Virus record (IMG/VR): IMGVR_UViG_3300009503_000019
Coordinates: 57,042 to 121,041 of that record
Length of the DNA: 64,000 nt
Direction: 5' to 3' (one strand)
From: a virus
Of this stretch, positions 1 through 7,538 are shown piece after piece. Every line of letters begins with the position of its first letter. The first letter of the stretch is position 1. The position numbers were made by a program, and so were the translations under genes. The notes beneath the pieces are model-generated. The model was not told where the DNA came from. It worked only from the letters and a program-made list of their open reading frames with translations, and did not search any database.

Positions 1-299
1 TAGAAGAAGCAGAATTATTAAAAATTGCAGCAGAACAATTGTCTGCTCCCCCTAAACCAGAATTACCATGGTCTTATAGACATCCTGTATTAGCGAATGC
101 TTCAGCATTAGCGACTATGGGGCTATTGGCGGCATCTCCATTCGCAATTCGAAAATTTATAACAAAAGAACCTGAAGAAGCATGGGGATTGCTTGCTAGT
201 GGGCTTCTTGCAGGTGTTGTAATCGGAGGGTTACGTGGACATCTCCAATCTCGCGAATTGGAAAGATATAAAAGAATGAAAAAATTAGGAATAACATGA
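1..299 (+). CDS. small virion-type protein with KxA N-terminal motif, 5' partial
   Basis: The reading frame is open from the left edge of the window, so the true start lies outside. The first visible residues read EEAELLKIAAEQLS, matching the N-terminal motif of the genes that follow. The motif is followed by a proline-rich linker, two hydrophobic stretches and a basic C-terminus (RYKRMKKLGIT). I do not recognise the family. By context it is one of a set of small proteins encoded just upstream of the capsid gene, probably packaged in or inserted into the virion (inference). The TTG at 39 is an internal codon, not the start. Confidence 0.7.
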   Translation, partial: EEAELLKIAAEQLSAPPKPELPWSYRHPVLANASALATMGLLAASPFAIRKFITKEPEEAWGLLASGLLAGVVIGGLRGHLQSRELERYKRMKKLGIT

Positions 300-353
300 G
301 AAATTTGCTTTTTAAATTTTTTTTGATATCATTATCAAAAATGGAGGTTTGCG

Positions 354-839
354 ATGTATTACTTAGAAGACTTAATCGAAGAGGCAATGCTTAAAGAAGC
401 CGCGGCACTAGAACTTCTAGAAGAAAGTGATTATCTATATAAACTTGCAGCGGCTGAAGCTAAAGCAGAAGAAGAGGAAGAATTAGCGGATGAAGAACCT
501 ACTGAAGAGGAACTTGAGGAAGAAGAGGAAGAAAAAAAGGCATTTGGAGGTCTAATGAGAGCTCTTAAATTACGATTACTCAGTAGATTAGCTCCGGATG
601 TAGAAACTTTTGCAGAAGCTTTAGGTCGACGTGCCGCTAGAAGAATGGGTCCAGAACAGTTTAGGGCATTAGGGATGAGAGAAATTGGTGAAGCTTTAGG
701 CAGACCTGCGAGAACGATAGGAAGAGAATCCTGGTGGTCTAGATACGGTGCTCCTATAGGAATTGGACTAGGTGGTGTTGGAGCGGGATTAGGTGCAGCA
801 GCTCTTATAGATTTATTATCAAAACCACGTGGATTATAA
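354..839 (+). CDS. small virion-type protein, KxA motif plus glycine-zipper C-terminus
   Basis: 161 residues, start supported by GGAGG seven bases upstream. Residues 1-33 carry the recurrent helical motif ending in YLYKLAAA. Residues about 34-62 form a strongly acidic Glu run. A basic helical middle follows, then a C-terminal glycine-rich hydrophobic segment (about 135-155, GIGLGGVGAGLGAA) ending in KPRGL. The same layout (N-motif, variable middle, Gly-rich membrane-like helix, basic tail) recurs in the genes at 2039, 2399, 2806 and 3414. Function unknown; an internal head or ejection protein is a reasonable inference. Just upstream an AT-rich inverted repeat (TTTTTGATA/TATCAAAAA) sits before the ribosome site. 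Confidence 0.75.
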   Translation: MYYLEDLIEEAMLKEAAALELLEESDYLYKLAAAEAKAEEEEELADEEPTEEELEEEEEEKKAFGGLMRALKLRLLSRLAPDVETFAEALGRRAARRMGPEQFRALGMREIGEALGRPARTIGRESWWSRYGAPIGIGLGGVGAGLGAAALIDLLSKPRGL

Positions 840-859
840 TATTGATAATTCATTTAAAG

Positions 860-888
860 TTGACAAAAGATTTTTTTTATATTAAAAT
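860..888 (+). promoter_or_regulatory. sigma70-type promoter upstream of 920
   Basis: TTGACA at 860-865 and TAAAAT at 883-888 with a 17-base spacer. Transcription should start near 895, giving a short leader that holds an AAGGAGG ribosome site before the ATG at 920. This is one of the minority of promoters here that have a leader. Confidence 0.7.
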
Positions 889-919
889 TGACAACAATAA
901 AATTTAAGGAGGTTAAAAA

Positions 920-1753
920 ATGGCCGGAATAGATGAGCTTATAAGGACAATTTTATCCGAAGGTGATGCTGAACTTCAGAAACTTGCTGAAGACTTAAAT
1001 ACAGAATTACTCGCTCAGAAAAAAAATGAAGAAAAAATTCTGAAATCTTATGAGAAGCAGGGACAAGCATTTGCAAGAGGATTTATCAATGAACTTCGTA
1101 AAAGAGGATTTGGTAAACTTGCTCAGGGAATAGTTTCTCCTGCAGTTACGCCTGAATCAAATGTTGAAAAACAACCTGAGCCTGCCGCTCCAACAGTGAA
1201 TGAACCTACGGGTGAAGCTCCAGAAGATGTTGGAGAAGCAATAGAAACAATGATTGCAGCACCAGAAGCTGCATCGGATGTTGCGGGAGAGAATGTAACT
1301 GCAATAGAAGGACAGATGGAAACAACTCCTGGTGGAGAAACTCAACCAGTCGATGAGGCTGCTCTTGATGCATTAAATACTCTTATTCAAGGTGCTGTAT
1401 CACAAAGTCCAGAAGCCGCATCTGCTGTTGCATCTACATCGCCATCTGCAGAACAACAGGCGCAGTCTCGAACTTCTAGCATAGAAGCTGCTCTTAGCGA
1501 TCTAGCTTCTCAACTTGAAGTTACTTCTCAAGCCACTACACCGGAAGAAGTTATAGACCAAGCAATAGGAGAAGGAGAATCTGCACCTTCTTCAGAAGCT
1601 GCACCAGCCACACCAACCGGAGGATTAATAATGGATCCTACAACTGGATTATTGGTTAACCCTGCTACTGGCGAAGCTTATGATCCACTAACTGGAATGC
1701 CTGTAGAAGCATCATTCTATGATCCTTGGTTGTACCCATTTTATGAATATTAA
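920..1753 (+). CDS. Ala/Glu/Pro-rich virion-type protein, possible scaffold or internal protein
   Basis: 277 residues, start supported by AAGGAGG. The N-terminal 75 residues are helical and charged and contain AELQKLAEDL, a version of the recurrent K-x-A motif. Residues about 80-230 are low complexity (Ala, Glu, Pro, Thr, Ser), likely disordered. The C-terminus has a DPTTG...NPATG...DPLTG triple repeat and ends aromatic (WLYPFYEY). No family recognised. Position among motif-bearing genes before the capsid gene suggests a head-internal or scaffolding role; this is inference only. It has its own promoter at 860-888. Confidence 0.7.
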   Translation: MAGIDELIRTILSEGDAELQKLAEDLNTELLAQKKNEEKILKSYEKQGQAFARGFINELRKRGFGKLAQGIVSPAVTPESNVEKQPEPAAPTVNEPTGEAPEDVGEAIETMIAAPEAASDVAGENVTAIEGQMETTPGGETQPVDEAALDALNTLIQGAVSQSPEAASAVASTSPSAEQQAQSRTSSIEAALSDLASQLEVTSQATTPEEVIDQAIGEGESAPSSEAAPATPTGGLIMDPTTGLLVNPATGEAYDPLTGMPVEASFYDPWLYPFYEY

Positions 1754-1774
1754 TATTAAAAATGGAGGCTAGCC

Positions 1775-2020
1775 ATGTATAGAGACGAAGCACTTTTTGA
1801 GGATCCGCTGGTAAAAATAGCGGAAAAGGAATTAAAATTTCCTACAATAACAGAATTTGAAAAAATCGCCGCTGGATATCGCTTGAAGTTAAATGCTCAT
1901 GATCTTAAAACAGCACAGAAAATTGCTTCTATGATAAAATTCTTTTCAAAACATCCAAAAGTTGCTACCGTAGTTCGCGATGCGGCAACTATTGGTTTGA
2001 TTAAGTCTAGAAAAAAATAA
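1775..2020 (+). CDS. small unknown protein with KxA motif
   Basis: 81 residues, GGAGG site at suitable spacing upstream. The N-terminus contains DPLVKIAEKEL and then EFEKIAAGY, two copies of the K-x-A type motif. The rest is a basic helical domain ending KSRKK. No hydrophobic zipper segment, unlike its neighbours. Unknown function; same transcription block as the genes around it. Confidence 0.65.
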   Translation: MYRDEALFEDPLVKIAEKELKFPTITEFEKIAAGYRLKLNAHDLKTAQKIASMIKFFSKHPKVATVVRDAATIGLIKSRKK

Positions 2021-2038
2021 TTTATAAGGAGGTTTAAA

Positions 2039-2389
2039 ATGATGTACTACGACGACATAAACGCTCTTTTAGAAGAGGCAATGATAAAAGAAGCAGCTGC
2101 TGAAGAGCTGCTTGCTGAAAGTGAAGAGCTTTATAAATTGGCTCAACTTGGAGAACTTTTAGGGATTCCTGCTGCAGAAGTTTTATCTCGTGCAAGACAA
2201 GAGACTGTTCCAATTACGCAACTTGTAGGATATGAAACAAGACTTACTCCTAGTGTAACACAAAGAATGAGAGCAGCTTTAGCAAGATTAATAAGAGCTA
2301 AGGCGTTCTTACCTACTGCAGTCGGTCTAGGAGCTCTCGGACTTGGTGCTGGAGCAGGATATTTAGCAGCTCGTCCACGTAAGAGATAA
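2039..2389 (+). CDS. small virion-type protein, KxA motif plus glycine-zipper C-terminus
   Basis: 116 residues. AAGGAGG lies six bases before the first of two adjacent ATGs (2039 and 2042). The N-terminal helix EEAMIKEAAAEELLAES leads into ELYKLAQ. The C-terminus has a hydrophobic glycine-zipper helix (GLGALGLGAGAGYLAA) followed by RPRKR. Very similar at both ends to the next gene, with a divergent middle, so these are paralogues. Charge distribution would place the tail inside a membrane if inserted. Function unknown. Confidence 0.75.
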   Translation: MMYYDDINALLEEAMIKEAAAEELLAESEELYKLAQLGELLGIPAAEVLSRARQETVPITQLVGYETRLTPSVTQRMRAALARLIRAKAFLPTAVGLGALGLGAGAGYLAARPRKR

Positions 2390-2398
2390 AAATAATTA

Positions 2399-2806
2399 AT
2401 GCATTCTTCTATCTTCTACACTAGAGCGTTGATGAAAAGCGCAGCAGCGGAAAAACTTCATATTGAAAGTATATTGCTTTATAAATTGGCTGGAGAACTT
2501 TATCGCGAAGAAACAGAAGCATTATTAAAATCAATAGGAATTAATCCAGAAACTGTTGTATATCATCCTCCTCTAGGCGAACTTTATAGACAAGAAGTTG
2601 CCCCTGTAATTCAAGCACGTCCACAAGAAATATTATCTGCCGAACAAGAGATAGCTGAACTTCCGAAAACTATCGAAACTGCTCAACAGGCAGGTAAACT
2701 TAGAAGATTAATTAAATCCAAAGCATTCTTACCGGCGGCAGTTGGTCTCGGAGCTTTAGGACTTGGTTTAGGTGGGAGCTACTTATTATCCCATAGGAGA
2801 TATTAA
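2399..2806 (+). CDS. small virion-type protein, paralogue of the preceding gene
   Basis: 135 residues. There is no clear ribosome site before the ATG at 2399, nine bases after the previous stop, so translation is probably coupled. N-terminal motif: LMKSAAAEKLHIES then LLYKLAG. The segment LGELYRQEVAPVIQARPQ resembles RYWGEVAPVIQPRP in the next gene. The C-terminal part SKAFLPAAVGLGALGLGLGG is close to that of the 2039 gene and ends SHRRY. Member of the local paralogous set. Confidence 0.75.
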   Translation: MHSSIFYTRALMKSAAAEKLHIESILLYKLAGELYREETEALLKSIGINPETVVYHPPLGELYRQEVAPVIQARPQEILSAEQEIAELPKTIETAQQAGKLRRLIKSKAFLPAAVGLGALGLGLGGSYLLSHRRY

Positions 2807-3417
2807 TGTATTATTCTAATTTCAATACTGATATTAATTCTTTAAAAGAATCTCTTATTCTTGATGAGCTTCAAAAGGAATTGATAAAAGAAGCACAATG
2901 GGAATGGTTAAAACAGTTAGGACGTCGTGTTTCAGGCGGTTTTGCTCGATATTTTAGAGGAGCGTCGCCTGCAATTAGAACATCCGCAGAGGAAGCTGCA
3001 CGACAAAGAGAATTATATGAACATTTCATAAGAGGTCTTCCTGGAGCAGAAGCAACTCGTAAAGGACGGATAGGACGTGCTTTTGAAAAAGCAAAAGGAT
3101 TACTACGACGAAAACAAAAAGTTCCAGAAGCTCCGGCAGCAAAAGGACCAGGTGAACGTTATTGGGGAGAGGTTGCACCTGTGATTCAACCACGTCCTGC
3201 GGAGAGAATTGAAGAAGCATTTGAAACTGCATTAGCTAGAGAGACTGCAACTCAGCCTACTGCAACAGAAGTGGCTCAAACTGTGACTCAAACTGCTCCA
3301 GTAGCAGAAACTACTCAAGGTCGAAGATGGATTGGTCCAGCAATTGTTGGTGGTGGATTGGCAGCAGGTGGATTATTAGGATATGGTTTAAGTAGAAGAA
3401 GGAGAGAAGAAGAATGA
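2806..3417 (+). CDS. small virion-type protein, KxA-like motif plus glycine-zipper C-terminus
   Basis: 203 residues. Its ATG overlaps the preceding stop by one base (TAATG), indicating translational coupling. N-terminus: LQKELIKEAQWEWLKQL, a divergent copy of the motif. The middle is Arg-rich and shares EVAPVIQPRP with the 2399 gene. The C-terminal helix is glycine-rich (AIVGGGLAAGGLLGYGLS) followed by RRRREEE. No known family recognised. Confidence 0.72.
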   Translation: MYYSNFNTDINSLKESLILDELQKELIKEAQWEWLKQLGRRVSGGFARYFRGASPAIRTSAEEAARQRELYEHFIRGLPGAEATRKGRIGRAFEKAKGLLRRKQKVPEAPAAKGPGERYWGEVAPVIQPRPAERIEEAFETALARETATQPTATEVAQTVTQTAPVAETTQGRRWIGPAIVGGGLAAGGLLGYGLSRRRREEE

Positions 3418-3689
3418 TGCCTTATAGAGATTTAATTTTTGAGGCAATGTTAAAAGAAGCGGCAGCATACGAACTTCTGAGAGAAAGTAATTATTTGTAT
3501 AAACTCGCAGGTGGATTCTGGGCTAGAGCTGGCGAATACTTATCAAAAGTTCCAGAATACTGGCAGAAATTCAGAACTTCTAAATATTTCTGGCCTACTG
3601 TTGCAGGTGTTGGGGGATTAACCGTTGGTGGACTAGGTGGTGCAGTGTATGGACTCAGTAGACCCAGGAAACGATATATTGAAGAATAA
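3414..3689 (+). CDS. small virion-type protein, KxA motif plus glycine-zipper C-terminus
   Basis: 91 residues, the minimal form of the family: FEAMLKEAAAYELLRES, then NLYKLAG-like LYKLAGG, a short linker, a Gly-rich hydrophobic helix (VAGVGGLTVGGLGGAVYGLS) and RPRKRY. Start overlaps the previous stop by four bases (ATGATG). It shows that the conserved parts of this family are the two ends. Confidence 0.75.
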   Translation: MMPYRDLIFEAMLKEAAAYELLRESNYLYKLAGGFWARAGEYLSKVPEYWQKFRTSKYFWPTVAGVGGLTVGGLGGAVYGLSRPRKRYIEE

Positions 3690-3708
3690 AATTAAGGAGG
3701 TTTAAAAA

Positions 3709-4086
3709 ATGTACTACGATGAGTTTGATCTTTTGATAGAATTAGAGAAAGAAGCAGCTTTAGAAAAAATAGCACAAGGTAAACTTAGATCAGTTTTACG
3801 CAAAATTCCATTGCTTGGTAGATTAGTAAAAGCCCCGCCTCGTCCTTTAACCAGAACAGAAAGATTAGCTGCAAGATTGGGGGCATTTGCAACAAGACAT
3901 CCATATCTTTCTTTAGGAATTCCAGCAGCTGGATTAGGCCTTGGTGTAGCAGGTGGATATCTTCTTGGTAGCAGAATGGGAGGTATTGGATTAGCAGCGG
4001 GTCAAGAACCTCTTACAACTGAATTAGCAGCTGATCAGGAACCTCTTACAATAGAGGATTTGGGATATTATCTCGGTGAGATTTAA
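3709..4086 (+). CDS. small virion-type protein with KxA motif and Gly-rich segment
   Basis: 125 residues, AAGGAGG upstream. N-terminus: LIELEKEAALEKIAQGK. A basic stretch and then a Gly-rich hydrophobic segment (about residues 64-85, LGIPAAGLGLGVAGGYLLG) follow. The tail holds a duplicated QEPLTTE / QEPLTIE segment and, unlike its paralogues, is acidic instead of basic. Function unknown. Confidence 0.72.
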   Translation: MYYDEFDLLIELEKEAALEKIAQGKLRSVLRKIPLLGRLVKAPPRPLTRTERLAARLGAFATRHPYLSLGIPAAGLGLGVAGGYLLGSRMGGIGLAAGQEPLTTELAADQEPLTIEDLGYYLGEI

Positions 4087-4547
4087 TGATAGTTCCTAAG
4101 AGAATAAATAAATATTCTCATATCGCTCTTCTCAAAAAAATTGCACAAGCAGCGGAGACTGCAACAATAACAACAGAAAAAGCATTGAAGAAACCTACAC
4201 CTCAAATATCACATCCTAAAATTTCGCAGCAAAAACCATCTGCTCAGAAGAAATTTGAAAAGATGGGTTCATTCGAGAATATTGCTATTAAATATGCTAA
4301 TTTCTTGAATAAAGTTGGTTCTTCTATATTACCCACATTAAATATCAATATTGACAATGAAATGAAAAAAGAAGCGATTAAATGGTGGCCCTGGATGAAA
4401 CGATTGGGATTACTTGGAGCAGGATATTATCTTGGATATAGATCCGCAAAGAGCAAATATGGTCCGCAGCCCCCACCAGAAATGGCGAATCCCCTTGAAA
4501 GTGGTTATTTTCTTACACCTGAAATGGAATATGGAGGTATGAAATGA
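4086..4547 (+). CDS. virion-type protein with KxA motif and internal hydrophobic segment
   Basis: 153 residues; ATG overlaps the preceding stop by one base. N-terminus: HIALLKKIAQAAET, a clear copy of the recurrent motif. A Lys/Pro/Gln-rich linker is followed by a helix and one hydrophobic, aromatic segment (about 100-118, WWPWMKRLGLLGAGYYLG). Unknown family. The motif plus one membrane-like helix matches the neighbourhood pattern. Confidence 0.7.
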   Translation: MIVPKRINKYSHIALLKKIAQAAETATITTEKALKKPTPQISHPKISQQKPSAQKKFEKMGSFENIAIKYANFLNKVGSSILPTLNINIDNEMKKEAIKWWPWMKRLGLLGAGYYLGYRSAKSKYGPQPPPEMANPLESGYFLTPEMEYGGMK

Positions 4548-4876
4548 CAGGACCAGAAAAAATAAGAACTTTATTTAAAGTAGCTTCACAAGTGATAATT
4601 AAACTTGCAAATGAGAATAAACAATTGAAAGCTAAATTAGATTATTATGAGAAAAGGGCTAAAGCGGAGAAAATAGTGGATAAATTGATTCGTGCTGGGC
4701 ATCTTTCAGAATTTCAAAAAGAAGCAAAGATAAATGAATTGATGAAAGATGATCTCAAAGCATGGGAAAAAGCAGCTTCTTTAGTATCGACAATGACTTC
4801 GTTAGGAGAAACCGTATCTCCAGTTCAATCAAATGATGCAGAAAATGAACTCATTAAAGCTTTATTGAGTTCGTAA
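4544..4876 (+). CDS. coiled-coil protein with KxA motif
   Basis: 110 residues, starts four bases inside the previous gene. N-terminus: ASQVIIKLANENKQL, a K-L-A motif leading straight into a predicted coiled coil (ENKQLKAKLDYYEKRAKAEK). The remainder is helical and charged. No hydrophobic helix. Possibly a scaffold-like protein given its place just before decoration and capsid genes; unproven. Confidence 0.65.
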   Translation: MTGPEKIRTLFKVASQVIIKLANENKQLKAKLDYYEKRAKAEKIVDKLIRAGHLSEFQKEAKINELMKDDLKAWEKAASLVSTMTSLGETVSPVQSNDAENELIKALLSS

Positions 4877-4897
4877 AAAAAAGAAGGAGGTTAAAAT

Positions 4898-5314
4898 ATG
4901 GCGCTGACAGAACTAAAACTGAGACTTTTAAAAGCAGCAATAGGTGTTACCGAAGAAAAGGTGAGTTTAAGTACAGCATTTAATGAAGGTATGGCTCTGG
5001 TATATGATGCAACTGCCGGAGCCTGGAAAGCAGGTAATGCAACTGATGGAAAGGTTCCACTCAGAGTAGTCTATTTTGGCTATGCATCAGATCGACCGGA
5101 TGTTATGCAACTCGGGCAGTGTAAAACAATTGCCGCTCCATGCGTGATAACCGTTAGTGTAGACAACGTTATAACTGCAACTGGTAGAATTCCAACTGCA
5201 GGAAGTGGAATTATCATAACTGGTGGTAAATATGCAGCTGTGAGTGGTACTGAAGTTCCATGTGGAATGTGCCTCGGCGTGAAAGGCGATGAATACGAGA
5301 TTGAACTCTATTAA
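4898..5314 (+). CDS. probable head decoration protein
   Basis: 138 residues, GAAGGAGG upstream. The sequence is beta-rich with many Gly, Thr and Val residues: an N-terminal KLRLLKAAIG, then ALVYDATAGAWKAGNATDG and a CGMCLGVKGDEYEIELY ending. Small beta-rich proteins directly before the major capsid gene are often head decoration or stabilising proteins. The assignment rests on position and composition, not on a recognised motif. The KAA near the start resembles the recurrent motif. Confidence 0.5.
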   Translation: MALTELKLRLLKAAIGVTEEKVSLSTAFNEGMALVYDATAGAWKAGNATDGKVPLRVVYFGYASDRPDVMQLGQCKTIAAPCVITVSVDNVITATGRIPTAGSGIIITGGKYAAVSGTEVPCGMCLGVKGDEYEIELY

Positions 5315-5326
5315 GGAGGTGAAACA

Positions 5327-6298
5327 ATGTACGGAAATACAATGAGATTATTCTTAAATAAATTAGACACAGGTTTATCAAAAGAGGCACAAGGAGCCCT
5401 TGCAACAGTAATAAGAAGAAAAGTTCGTGAAAGAGGTATATCTCCAAGAGTTATTCCTTTTGAAACAATAAGTCCAGGAGATGTGAGAATTCAGAGAGAT
5501 CTTGATAGAGATATTATCTATTTTGTTGGTGAAAAAGAAGCTGATTCTTATGCAATGGTTCTTACTCTTGAAGGTAAACCCGGTATAATTGAGCCCAGAG
5601 GTACAAGATTTAGGGTTGATTTCTATCAGTTTGCAACTCCGAAAGTCAAAAAGCATGAAATCAATCTTCTTTCCTATACATATTCATTTGAAAAATGGTT
5701 AGAAGAAAATGTTGTATATGATATTGAAGAAGCTTACGATACCAAATTCTTAACACTTGCTTTGAGATCGGCTGAAACGACAAATCAGATTGTTCAAACT
5801 ACAAGTGCAAAATTTACACTTAATGATTTAATTGATCTTCAAAAAGTATTAACTCAAACAAAGAAGGCTTCTGATGCTAATATTGTAGTTATGAATAAAA
5901 CTACATTCCTTGAGTTCTTATCACAGGGTACAACAGTATTCGGTGATGTTCTGCAGAAGGAAATTGTAATCAATGGATACAAATATCAAACTCTACTTGA
6001 TACTGCATTTGTCGTAACTGAAAATAATGTTGTCGTTCCTCCAGGAATAGTTTATGCATTTGCAAAACCTCAGTATCTTGGTGTAGTTCCAGTTCTTCAT
6101 GATATAAAATTTTTCATCAAGAAAGAAGGACCAGAAGTTGAATGGAATACATGGTCAATACTCGGAATGAACATTGCTAATGCTTATGGGGTTGCGGTTT
6201 TAATTTATGGCTCTAAAGGTTGGTCTGTTAAAAATGGTAAAATCACATATACAGTAGACACTGTTGATTACACCGAACCACCATATCCTGAGAAGTAA
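5327..6298 (+). CDS. major capsid protein (HK97-type fold)
   Basis: 323 residues, start supported by AAGGAGG. The pattern is typical of phage HK97-fold capsid proteins: an N-terminal helical arm (LSKEAQGALATVIRRKVRERG), a beta-rich E-loop/P-domain region, a helical spine around residues 150-190 (LNDLIDLQKVLTQTKK), and a C-terminal A-domain with VEWNTWSILGMNIANAYGV. The size suits the family. The LSKEAQ near the start resembles the motif of the upstream small proteins, consistent with processing or assembly by one system. It is followed by a strong terminator, as expected for a highly expressed capsid gene. Confidence 0.8.
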   Translation: MYGNTMRLFLNKLDTGLSKEAQGALATVIRRKVRERGISPRVIPFETISPGDVRIQRDLDRDIIYFVGEKEADSYAMVLTLEGKPGIIEPRGTRFRVDFYQFATPKVKKHEINLLSYTYSFEKWLEENVVYDIEEAYDTKFLTLALRSAETTNQIVQTTSAKFTLNDLIDLQKVLTQTKKASDANIVVMNKTTFLEFLSQGTTVFGDVLQKEIVINGYKYQTLLDTAFVVTENNVVVPPGIVYAFAKPQYLGVVPVLHDIKFFIKKEGPEVEWNTWSILGMNIANAYGVAVLIYGSKGWSVKNGKITYTVDTVDYTEPPYPEK

Positions 6299-6321
6299 AT
6301 TGTTGTTCTTTTGTATAATTG

Positions 6322-6349
6322 AAGGAGGGGTAAATCCCCTCCTTTTTTT
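6322..6349 (+). terminator. rho-independent terminator after the capsid gene
   Basis: Perfect 9-bp stem AAGGAGGGG / CCCCTCCTT with a five-base loop (TAAAT) followed by a T run. It is the clearest intrinsic terminator in the window and lies 23 bases after the capsid stop codon. Confidence 0.9.
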
Positions 6350-6376
6350 CTTTTTAAACAAAAATAGGAGGTAACA

Positions 6377-6745
6377 ATGGCAATAAAAATACAAAGTGCA
6401 GTAAAATATTTAATATCATTAGGGGAAATAATTTTTAATCCTGGAATAATTTATGAACTTTCAGACGAATTTTATAATAAACATAAAGATGTACTGGATA
6501 ATCTTGTTAAGAATGGGTTATTAAAAAGAATAGATATACCAGATATTCCTTCAGCATCATCTGAGACTGATGAATCATCTAAAGAGGAACCAAAAGTTGA
6601 AATAGAAACTAAAGTAGAAGAGAAAAAAGAAGAAGAATCTATACCTAAATTAGAAGTGGATGCAGAAGTTGTAGATGAAGTTGCAAATCTTTCTGTTGAG
6701 GAAGATTCTTCAAAAAGAAGAGGAAGAAGAAAAAAGGCGGATTAA
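6377..6745 (+). CDS. small head/neck protein with acidic linker and basic tail
   Basis: 122 residues, TAGGAGG upstream. The N-terminal 55 residues form a compact domain (MAIKIQSAVKYLISLGEIIFNPG...). This type often follows capsid genes in phages and may serve head completion; that is inference. Residues 56-110 are acidic and disordered-looking. The C-terminus is KRRGRRKKAD, an AT-hook-like basic tail that could contact DNA. Confidence 0.6.
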   Translation: MAIKIQSAVKYLISLGEIIFNPGIIYELSDEFYNKHKDVLDNLVKNGLLKRIDIPDIPSASSETDESSKEEPKVEIETKVEEKKEEESIPKLEVDAEVVDEVANLSVEEDSSKRRGRRKKAD

Positions 6746-6746
6746 C

Positions 6747-6785
6747 ATGTATAATTATTTTCTAATACAATTTTCAATATTATGA
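6747..6785 (+). repeat. duplicated gene start (12-codon mini-ORF)
   Basis: The 18 bases ATGTATAATTATTTTCTA occur here and again at the start of the real gene at 6801. The first copy encodes MYNYFLIQFSIL and stops. It has no GGAGG site of its own, whereas the second copy does. It looks like a decayed tandem duplication of the gene start or the trace of a lost paralogue. Confidence 0.6.
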
Positions 6786-6800
6786 AATAAGGAGGTTAGC

Positions 6801-7070
6801 ATGTATAATTATTTTCTAGCACAAGCTTTAATTAAAGAAGCAACGGCGTTAGAGCTTTTAAGGGAAGCGCGATTATTAAAATTAGCTGCTCGTGAAAGTT
6901 CTCTAACTCCTGAAGAAAAACTTCGTCTAATAGGACGTGGTGCATTATATGGAGGCCTAGTAGGACTTCCAGTTGCAATATCTGGCATAGTAGCTAAAGA
7001 TCCAGAACTTGCAGCAATACCTATAGGAACTGCAATTTTAGGTTCTATTGTATCAAGATCACTATTTTGA
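6801..7070 (+). CDS. small virion-type protein, KxA motif plus hydrophobic C-terminus
   Basis: 89 residues, AAGGAGG upstream. N-terminus: QALIKEATALELLREARLLKLAARES, the best preserved motif copy outside the 1-4876 cluster. The C-terminal half has two hydrophobic Gly/Ala/Ile-rich helices (GALYGGLVGLPVAISGIVA and AAIPIGTAILGSIVS). Function unknown; probably belongs with the upstream family. Confidence 0.75.
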   Translation: MYNYFLAQALIKEATALELLREARLLKLAARESSLTPEEKLRLIGRGALYGGLVGLPVAISGIVAKDPELAAIPIGTAILGSIVSRSLF

Positions 7071-7095
7071 TTAAATTTTAAATATTTAATATAAT
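7067..7095 (+). promoter_or_regulatory. sigma70-type promoter giving a leaderless mRNA
   Basis: TTGATT at 7067-7072, 17-base spacer, TATAAT at 7090-7095. The ATG at 7102 begins seven bases after the -10 box, so the first transcribed base should be the start codon. No ribosome site is present. The -35 box overlaps the end of the preceding gene. Confidence 0.75.
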
Positions 7096-7101
7096 TATTC
7101 T

Positions 7102-7509
7102 ATGACATTAGAAGAATTGATAACAAAAATTCGTGATTTTTTGAGAGATTATTCAGAATTAAATGAACTGTTGGATGCTAGAGAAAATTCAGATGAATTA
7201 TTAAAAATGTCTGTAGAATTTATTTTAAATGATTTTAATCAACAGCCTCCTATTACTAATTTTGATATAGATGGGTTCCCTTCTATACCTCATTTAATAA
7301 TGGGTGCATCTGCACATGCATTGCAGAGTGCTATGGTATGGTATTCAAGAAATAGAATTAATATTAGTGATGGTGGGATCAGTTTATTATATAAGGACAA
7401 AGCAGGGGAATATGCAAATATAGTATCAGGTTTTATGGAACAATATACTAGATGGAAAATGATGTATAAGAAAGGAATGAATTTAGAACAATTCTATGGC
7501 ATTGGATAA
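7102..7509 (+). CDS. probable neck / head-tail connector protein
   Basis: 135 residues, predicted leaderless start. Helical throughout (LEELITKIRDFLRDYSELNELL, then LIMGASAHALQSAMVWYSRN and WKMMYKKGMNLEQFYGIG). The position after the capsid gene and before tail-completion-type genes matches head-tail connectors in other phages. No diagnostic motif, so the role is contextual. Confidence 0.5.
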   Translation: MTLEELITKIRDFLRDYSELNELLDARENSDELLKMSVEFILNDFNQQPPITNFDIDGFPSIPHLIMGASAHALQSAMVWYSRNRINISDGGISLLYKDKAGEYANIVSGFMEQYTRWKMMYKKGMNLEQFYGIG

Positions 7510-7531
7510 TTAAACTTAAATTTTATATAAT
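7503..7531 (+). promoter_or_regulatory. promoter giving a leaderless mRNA
   Basis: TATAAT at 7526-7531 lies seven bases before the ATG at 7539. The -35 is weak (TGGATA at 7503-7508, 17-base spacer). No ribosome site is present, so initiation on the first base of the message is likely. Confidence 0.55.
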
Positions 7532-7538
7532 TATTTGT

